A DNA stretch of 64,000 nucleotides, taken from assembly GCF_024199845.1 (NCBI RefSeq), contig NZ_JANADO010000001.1:3224001-3288000 (forward strand), read 5' to 3'. A program made the translations under genes and the position numbers. Origin of the DNA: Bradyrhizobium sp. CCGB12. GTDB lineage: Bacteria > Pseudomonadota > Alphaproteobacteria > Rhizobiales > Xanthobacteraceae. The notes below the pieces were generated by a model. It did no database searches and was not told the origin of the DNA. It was given only the letters and a program-made list of their open reading frames with translations. Within the stretch, counting starts at the first letter, position 1; every line of letters begins with the position of its first letter. Below, piece by piece: positions 59,738-64,000 of the stretch.

Positions 59738-60151
59738 ATGAGCTACCGTCATCTACGAACCTTGCGCATGCTGTCGAGCGCAGTCCTGCTCGCGGCAAAC
59801 CTGTTCACACTTCCGGCCGCGGCAGCGCAGGCCGGCGTCACGCGCACCGACCTGCAGCGCCACGATCTCAGCGCGCCAGGGCGCGAGGCCGTGCAGGTGC
59901 GCGTCGACCTCGCCCCCGGCGTTGCGTTCGGCCGGCACACCCATCCGGGCGAAGAGATCATCTACGTGCTGGCGGGTGCCATCGAATACGACGTCGAGGG
60001 CAAGCCGCCGGTGACACTAAAGGCCGGCGAAGTGCTGTTCATCCCCGCCGGCACGGTGCATGCAGCGAAGAACGTGGGCCACGATACCGCCAGCGAGCTT
60101 GCGACCTATATCGTCGCCAAGGACAAGCCGCTGCTGACGCTGGCGAAGTGA
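59738..60151 (+). CDS. Secreted cupin-domain protein
   Basis: A 137-residue protein with a signal peptide (LRMLSSAVLLAANLFTLPAAAAQ). The cupin core has motif 1 FGRHTHPGEEIIYVLAGAIEY, in part, with His-x-His and the Glu metal ligands, and motif 2 FIPAGTVHAAKN with the final His. Metal-binding is expected, and the periplasmic location follows from the signal. Substrate unknown. It follows ohr by 75 bases, possibly read-through from that promoter. Confidence 0.88.
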   Translation: MSYRHLRTLRMLSSAVLLAANLFTLPAAAAQAGVTRTDLQRHDLSAPGREAVQVRVDLAPGVAFGRHTHPGEEIIYVLAGAIEYDVEGKPPVTLKAGEVLFIPAGTVHAAKNVGHDTASELATYIVAKDKPLLTLAK

Positions 60152-60182
60152 GGCCGGCCGTTCCGATTGACACGCCATGATA

Positions 60183-60198
60183 TCTGACTAAAGTCAGA
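60183..60198. promoter_or_regulatory. Palindromic operator before the MarR-GNAT gene
   Basis: TCTGACT (60183-60189) AA AGTCAGA (60192-60198), a perfect 7-base inverted repeat ending 4 bases before the start codon. Likely the binding site of the MarR domain of the protein it precedes. Confidence 0.6.
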
Positions 60199-60202
60199 CA
60201 TC

Positions 60203-61075
60203 ATGATCGACCCCGTCGCCCGCGTCCGCCGCTTCAACCGTGCCGTCACTTCTGCCGTCGGAGCACTCGATAACTCGTTTCTCGGGCGCGGGCGGCCGCT
60301 GGGCGCCGCGCGCGTGCTCAATGCGATTGGGCACGGCCGTTCGGACGTCGCGGAGATCCGCGACTATCTCGGTCTCGATTCCGGGCTGATGAGCCGACTG
60401 CTCCGCGGCCTCGAGGACGAAGGGCTTGTCGAGACCACCGCGCACGCGGACGACGCCCGTCGCCGCGTGGCAAAGCTGACGCGCACGGGCCGGCGCGAGT
60501 TCGCGGCGTATGAGGCGCTGTCGAACGCGCAAGCCGAGGGCTTTCTGGCGCAGCATTCGCAAGCTGAGGCCTTGCTGGCGGCGATGGATTTGATCGCCTC
60601 CGTGCTGACGCGCGAGCGCATCACGCTGGACGAGATGGACCCGCAAAGCGCGGAGGCGCGCCATTGCCTCGGCGAGTACTATGCCGAGCTCGGCCGCCGC
60701 TTCAAGCAGGGCTTTGACGTCTCGCTGTCGCGCGACCCCGATGCCAAGGACATGCGCCGCCCGCGAGGCACCTTCGTCGTTGCGATGTCGGATACGCTGC
60801 CGATCGGCTGTGTCGGATTGAAGGGCACCGATCGCGGCTACGCCGAGATCAAGCGGCTCTGGGTCGCGCCCGCCGCGCGCGGATTGCGGCTCGGCCGCCG
60901 CCTGATGGATGCGACCGAGGATGCTGCGCGCGAGCTCGGCATCACGCTGCTGCGGCTCGACACCAACAGCGCGCTGCCCGAGGCCGGCCAGCTCTACCGC
61001 AGCACCGGCTGGCGCGAGATCCCGCGCTACAACGACGATCCCTATCCGGATCTGTTCTTCGAAAAACGGCTATGA
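60203..61075 (+). CDS. MarR-GNAT fusion protein
   Basis: A 290-residue protein joining an N-terminal MarR-type winged helix (about 1-145: VAEIRDYLGLDSGLMSRLLRGLEDEGL, in part; DDARRRVAKLTRTG) to a C-terminal GNAT acetyltransferase (about 160-290: IKRLWVAPAARGLRLGRRLMD with the acetyl-CoA loop, and LPEAGQLYRSTGWREI). This two-domain arrangement is a known family; the acetyl acceptor is unknown. The palindrome just upstream suggests autoregulation. Confidence 0.9.
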   Translation: MIDPVARVRRFNRAVTSAVGALDNSFLGRGRPLGAARVLNAIGHGRSDVAEIRDYLGLDSGLMSRLLRGLEDEGLVETTAHADDARRRVAKLTRTGRREFAAYEALSNAQAEGFLAQHSQAEALLAAMDLIASVLTRERITLDEMDPQSAEARHCLGEYYAELGRRFKQGFDVSLSRDPDAKDMRRPRGTFVVAMSDTLPIGCVGLKGTDRGYAEIKRLWVAPAARGLRLGRRLMDATEDAARELGITLLRLDTNSALPEAGQLYRSTGWREIPRYNDDPYPDLFFEKRL

Positions 61076-61132
61076 CGCCGCGAGACGAATTCGCCTGCTG
61101 CTGCGTTGTGCTTGCAGCATGGGAGCTTCACG

Positions 61133-61519
61133 ATGAACAGCGGCGATCTCGGCGACCTCTACCGCAGCTACATCGCCTGCCTGAACCGGCAGGATTGGCC
61201 GGCCCTCGGCCAATTCGTGCATGACGATGTCGTCCACAACGGCCGGCCGCTCGGCCTGTCCGGCTATCGCGCGATGCTGGAGCAGGATTTTCGCGAGATT
61301 CCGGACCTGCGTTTCAACATCGCGCTGCTGGCCTCGGACCCGCCCAGACTCGCCGCGCGGCTGCAGTTCGATTGCGCACCGGTAGGAACGTTCCTGGGGG
61401 TTCCCGTGAATGGAAGGCGTGTGTCCTTCTGCGAGAACGTGTTCTACGAATTCCGCGACGACAAGGTCCGTCAGGTTTGGTCGGTGATCGACAAGACGGC
61501 GATAGAGGCGCAGCTCTGA
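61133..61519 (+). CDS. SnoaL-like (NTF2-fold) protein
   Basis: A 128-residue alpha+beta barrel protein of the SnoaL/ester-cyclase-like group: MNSGDLGDLYRSYIACLNRQDWPAL, in part, then FVHDDVVHNGRPLGLSGYRAML, and a C-terminal FCENVFYEFRDDKVRQVWSVID. No fixed reaction can be inferred. The ATG at 61133 is preceded by GGGAGC; an upstream in-frame ATG adds nine residues with no ribosome-binding site. It follows the MarR-GNAT gene by 57 bases and may share its promoter. Confidence 0.8.
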   Translation: MNSGDLGDLYRSYIACLNRQDWPALGQFVHDDVVHNGRPLGLSGYRAMLEQDFREIPDLRFNIALLASDPPRLAARLQFDCAPVGTFLGVPVNGRRVSFCENVFYEFRDDKVRQVWSVIDKTAIEAQL

Positions 61520-61540
61520 CGCCACGCCTCGATCTCGAAG

Positions 61541-62761
61541 TCACGCCGGCGCCGGGGCCGCCTCGCCTTGCGGCTTTGCGAAGGGGCGGAACGTCATCGC
61601 CATCAGGAAGGCGCCGAGGCCCATCGCCCAGGAGGCAATGTAGAGCCAGGCATAGCTCGAGAACGCGTCGTAGATCAGGCCGCCGGCGAGCGGGCCGGTT
61701 GCCATGCCGAGGCTGCCCGCCATCGCCGTGCCGCCGATCACCGCGCCCATCATGCGCAGCGGAAAGTTTTCGCGCACCAGCACGGCATAGAGTGGCATGG
61801 TGCCGGCATAGATGAAGCCGAAGATGGCGCCGACAGCGTAGAACGTCGCGAGCTGATGCGCGAAGACATAGGCGAGCGCGCCGAACGCCTGCAACAACAG
61901 GCCCGTCACCAGCACGCGCTTGGCGCCGAAACGGTCGCCGAGCAGCCCGAAGGCGATGCGGCCGCCCATGCCGGCAAACCCCTCGATGCTGTAGATCGTC
62001 ACCGCCGCAATCAGCGGGATGCCGCAGCTCACGGCATAGCTGACCGTGTGGATGATCGGGCCGGAATGGGTGGCGCAGCAGAAGAAGTTGGTGGCGAGCA
62101 GGATCAGGAACTGCGGCGAACGCAACGCCTCGCCCATCGACATCTCGCCCGGCGCGGCGCCCTCACCTGTTGGCGCGACCGCGGCCTGCGCGAGCGCCGG
62201 CGGGCGTCGCACCAGGAACGAGACCGGGATCATGATGGCGCCGACCACCAGCGCGATGATCTGCATCGAGGTGCGCCAGTCGTGGCCGGAGACGAGCCAT
62301 GCCGCGAGCGGCGACATCGTCATCGGCGCCATGCCCATGCCGGCCGAGACCAGCGACACCGCAAGGCTGCGTTGGGTCTCGAACCAGCCGGTCACGGTCG
62401 CCATCATCGGCGCGAAGATCGCCGCGCAGGCGGCGCCGACCAGGAGGCCGAACACGAACTGGAACACGATCAGCGAGGTTGCGTGGCTCGCGGCGAACAG
62501 GCTCAGCGCCAGCACGGTCGATCCCGTCAGCACCACCGGCCGCGGCCCGAACCTGTCAGTCAGCGTGCCCCAGGCCATGCTGGTGAAGGCCATTGCCAGA
62601 AAGCCGATCGTCATCGCGCTGGAGATGCCGGTCACCGACCAGCCGGTGTCCTTCGCGATTGGCAGCAGGAACACCGGCAGCGAGAACATGCCGCCGATGG
62701 CGACGCAGCCGAGCAGGCCGCCGGCGGCGACGATCACCCAGCGATAGGGGGATTGGTTCAT
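61541..62761 (-). CDS. MFS transporter, monocarboxylate/OFA-like
   Basis: A 406-residue major facilitator with 12 helices. The N-terminal half carries GGLLGCVAIGGMFSLPVFLLP and AWGTLTDRFGPRPVVL (motif A). The second half has GFAGMGGRIAFGLLGDRFG with the matching loop motif. The pattern fits monocarboxylate or oxalate-formate-like carriers (MCT/OFA). Substrate unknown. Convergent with the SnoaL-like gene (21 bases apart). Confidence 0.88.
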   Translation of the reverse strand: MNQSPYRWVIVAAGGLLGCVAIGGMFSLPVFLLPIAKDTGWSVTGISSAMTIGFLAMAFTSMAWGTLTDRFGPRPVVLTGSTVLALSLFAASHATSLIVFQFVFGLLVGAACAAIFAPMMATVTGWFETQRSLAVSLVSAGMGMAPMTMSPLAAWLVSGHDWRTSMQIIALVVGAIMIPVSFLVRRPPALAQAAVAPTGEGAAPGEMSMGEALRSPQFLILLATNFFCCATHSGPIIHTVSYAVSCGIPLIAAVTIYSIEGFAGMGGRIAFGLLGDRFGAKRVLVTGLLLQAFGALAYVFAHQLATFYAVGAIFGFIYAGTMPLYAVLVRENFPLRMMGAVIGGTAMAGSLGMATGPLAGGLIYDAFSSYAWLYIASWAMGLGAFLMAMTFRPFAKPQGEAAPAPA

Positions 62762-62871
62762 GTTAGTCTCCCGTCAAAACCGTCTTTGGTGGAAGACGAA
62801 TGGGAACGGCGCCGGCCGACAATGCGACGGCATTTTGCTGCACGCTTTTGTGAGCTGCCAACAAAAACTCG

Positions 62872-63007
62872 CAAAACAACCCCATGCACAGTAGCCGGCC
62901 CCTGCGTTCTCAAGGACTTACCGACCTCAGATTTTACCAGCTCGACGGCTCAAGCCTTGCCGACGCCGGCGCCGCCAGAGACAGATTTGACACGTCGGGC
63001 AAAACAC
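62872..63007. repeat. Dispersed intergenic repeat, copy B
   Basis: The left block (AAAACAACCCCATGCACAGT, then AGCCGGCCCCTG) and the right block (TTGACACGTCGGGCAAAACA, then C) match copy A at 3272-3361 almost base for base, while the middle is longer here (about 135 against 90 bases). It lies in the 419-base gap 62762-63180; the rest of the gap has no supported gene. Confidence 0.6.
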
Positions 63008-63180
63008 CTGCACAATATCATCATCCCACAGATCCTGATCCCGTTCGCGATGTCCGATCGTGACTGTCTGTCCCGTCGCTCGCGATCAGGCCGCGCGGCC
63101 GCGGCAAGCGGCTATGTCCAACGATGCGCCGCGCTCCACCATCTCCACTATCTGCGCCGTGAATTGCAGGAGCTTGATCC

Positions 63181-63639
63181 ATGCCGAAGATCGACGTCGC
63201 CACAGTGCCGACCCGCAAGGGCTCCGGCTATCCCGCGCCCTTCAGCGCTCCCTGCGCCGAGCGCATCCGGCAGCGGCTCGGCAATGCCGGAGGCTTGTCG
63301 GATTTCGGCGTCAACCTGATGCGCCTGCCGCCGGGCGGCTGGTCCAGCCAGCGGCACTGGCATTCGCACGAGGACGAGTTCGTCTACATCCTCGAAGGTG
63401 AAGTGACGCTGATCGAGGACGGCGGCGAAACCGTGCTGCGCGCGGGCGATTGCGCCGCCTTCCCCAAGGCAAGCGGCAACGGCCATCACATGATCAACAA
63501 GTCGAACGCGACGGCCGTCTATCTCGAAGTCGGCTCGCGCTCGCCTGACGATCTCACGACATGCTCCGACATCGACATGATGAGCGCCAATTCCGACGGC
63601 CGGTTCGTGCACAAGGATGGCACGCCCTACCCGGACTAG
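63181..63639 (+). CDS. Cupin-domain protein
   Basis: A 152-residue cytosolic cupin. Motif 1 is SQRHWHSHEDEFVYILEGE (HxH and Glu ligands) and motif 2 is GDCAAFPKASGNGHHMIN with the final histidine. The C-terminal tail DIDMMSANSDGRFVHKDGTPY is typical of a rhizobial subgroup. Metal-dependent enzyme or binding protein; substrate unknown. The ATG at 63181 follows an AGGAGC site. Confidence 0.88.
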   Translation: MPKIDVATVPTRKGSGYPAPFSAPCAERIRQRLGNAGGLSDFGVNLMRLPPGGWSSQRHWHSHEDEFVYILEGEVTLIEDGGETVLRAGDCAAFPKASGNGHHMINKSNATAVYLEVGSRSPDDLTTCSDIDMMSANSDGRFVHKDGTPYPD

Positions 63640-63704
63640 GCCATGTACCTATAAACGTCCCTGGTGACTAAGTCCGCTTCAATCGAAATCGCGTTTTGAA
63701 ACGC

Positions 63705-64000
63705 CTAGAGCTGCGGACCAGATAGTCCGACCTCTCGTTCAGCGCGAAGGACATTGCCATAGAGACTGCCGATCCATTGTCTTCCGCTCGAGGTTACATT
63801 CAAATAGCGGATGGCAGTTTGGATGTGCGGTGCGACCTTGGTCCAGTAGAATTGAGGATATTTGTACACCACGTCCGCGGGCGTGGTGTACCCGAGCGAT
63901 TTGTTGAGTCCTATCTCCTCGAACTCGTAGAACAGCGCATTTGATTTCTTCATGTAGTTGGGATCGCCGAGCTGACCGATCAGGTCGGCGGCGCGAAGCA
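63705..64000 (-). CDS. HD-domain-like phosphohydrolase, C-terminal part
   Basis: The gene runs off the right edge. The visible 97 residues read LRAADLIGQLGDPNYMKKSN, then ALFYEFEEIGLNKSLGYTTP and RYLNVTSSGRQWIGSLYGNV, ending at LSGPQL. I recall this tail from rhizobial HD-domain metal-dependent phosphohydrolases, so the assignment is tentative. It has more A/T-rich codons than the neighbours. The stretch 63640-63704 before its stop has no other feature apart from a short TAGGCCATGTACC-like match to 4551. Confidence 0.55.
   Translation of the reverse strand, partial: LRAADLIGQLGDPNYMKKSNALFYEFEEIGLNKSLGYTTPADVVYKYPQFYWTKVAPHIQTAIRYLNVTSSGRQWIGSLYGNVLRAEREVGLSGPQL

Overview
The window looks like chromosome from a Bradyrhizobium-type alphaproteobacterium (Nitrobacteraceae). 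The evidence is the high GC content, long open frames on both strands, gene neighbourhoods such as dnaB-alr-radA-cvpA-purF, an orfA(DUF47)-pit pair behind a PHO box, several livKHMGF-type components, and dispersed intergenic palindromes of kinds I associate with this group. I found no rRNA, tRNA or CRISPR. The genus assignment is from memory of these families, not from a search.

Layout. 1-3.2 kb: 3' end of dnaB, alr, a small Cys-rich secreted protein, an ExoIII-type nuclease and a GFA-family protein. 3.3-7.1 kb: accessory stretch with a dispersed repeat, a K+ channel with a zinc-ribbon tail, 0.6 kb without a credible gene, a Tat-exported AstE/AspA-like protein, and an IS5-type transposase broken by one missing base. 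7.2-12.4 kb: a GntR regulator with its operator, a beta-hydroxyacid dehydrogenase, a four-gene polar-amino-acid-type ABC transporter and an RpiB-like isomerase, forming a catabolic operon of unknown substrate. 12.4-20.8 kb: palindromic repeats, a TSUP permease, radA, cvpA-purF, an SDR, an NHL-type beta-propeller and an orphan branched-chain-amino-acid-type binding protein. 20.9-29.9 kb, mostly minus strand: an MFS pump, der, a lipoprotein, a YfgM-like protein, an acyl-CoA synthetase, an NnrU-like protein and prfC.

29.9-32.1 kb: a guanidine-II riboswitch in front of a SugE/Gdx exporter, then the convergent DUF47-pit phosphate operon with a PHO box. 32.1-36.9 kb: a complete five-gene liv-type ABC operon with an internal hairpin after the binding-protein gene. 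37-49.7 kb: mixed enzymes and regulators (PAS-like protein, YffB/ArsC, CsaA, TetR-TSUP, GST, DUF429, beta-lactamase-like hydrolase, GNAT, Lin0512, a ClC antiporter with CBS domains, a ThDP enzyme, a methyltransferase and PadR).

51.0-58.3 kb is the most distinctive part. It is a tightly overlapping five-gene operon: SWIM zinc-finger protein, DUF5691, MoxR-type AAA ATPase, DUF5682 and VWA-domain protein. It resembles the little-understood E. coli yehLMPQ cluster with an added DUF5691 gene. It is followed by a 49-codon gene whose start codon lies inside an 11-bp hairpin. 58.6-63.6 kb: divergent ohrR/ohr with two matching palindromic operators, two cupins, a MarR-GNAT fusion behind a palindrome, a SnoaL-like protein, an MFS carrier and a second copy of the dispersed repeat. 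The window ends inside an HD-type protein gene.
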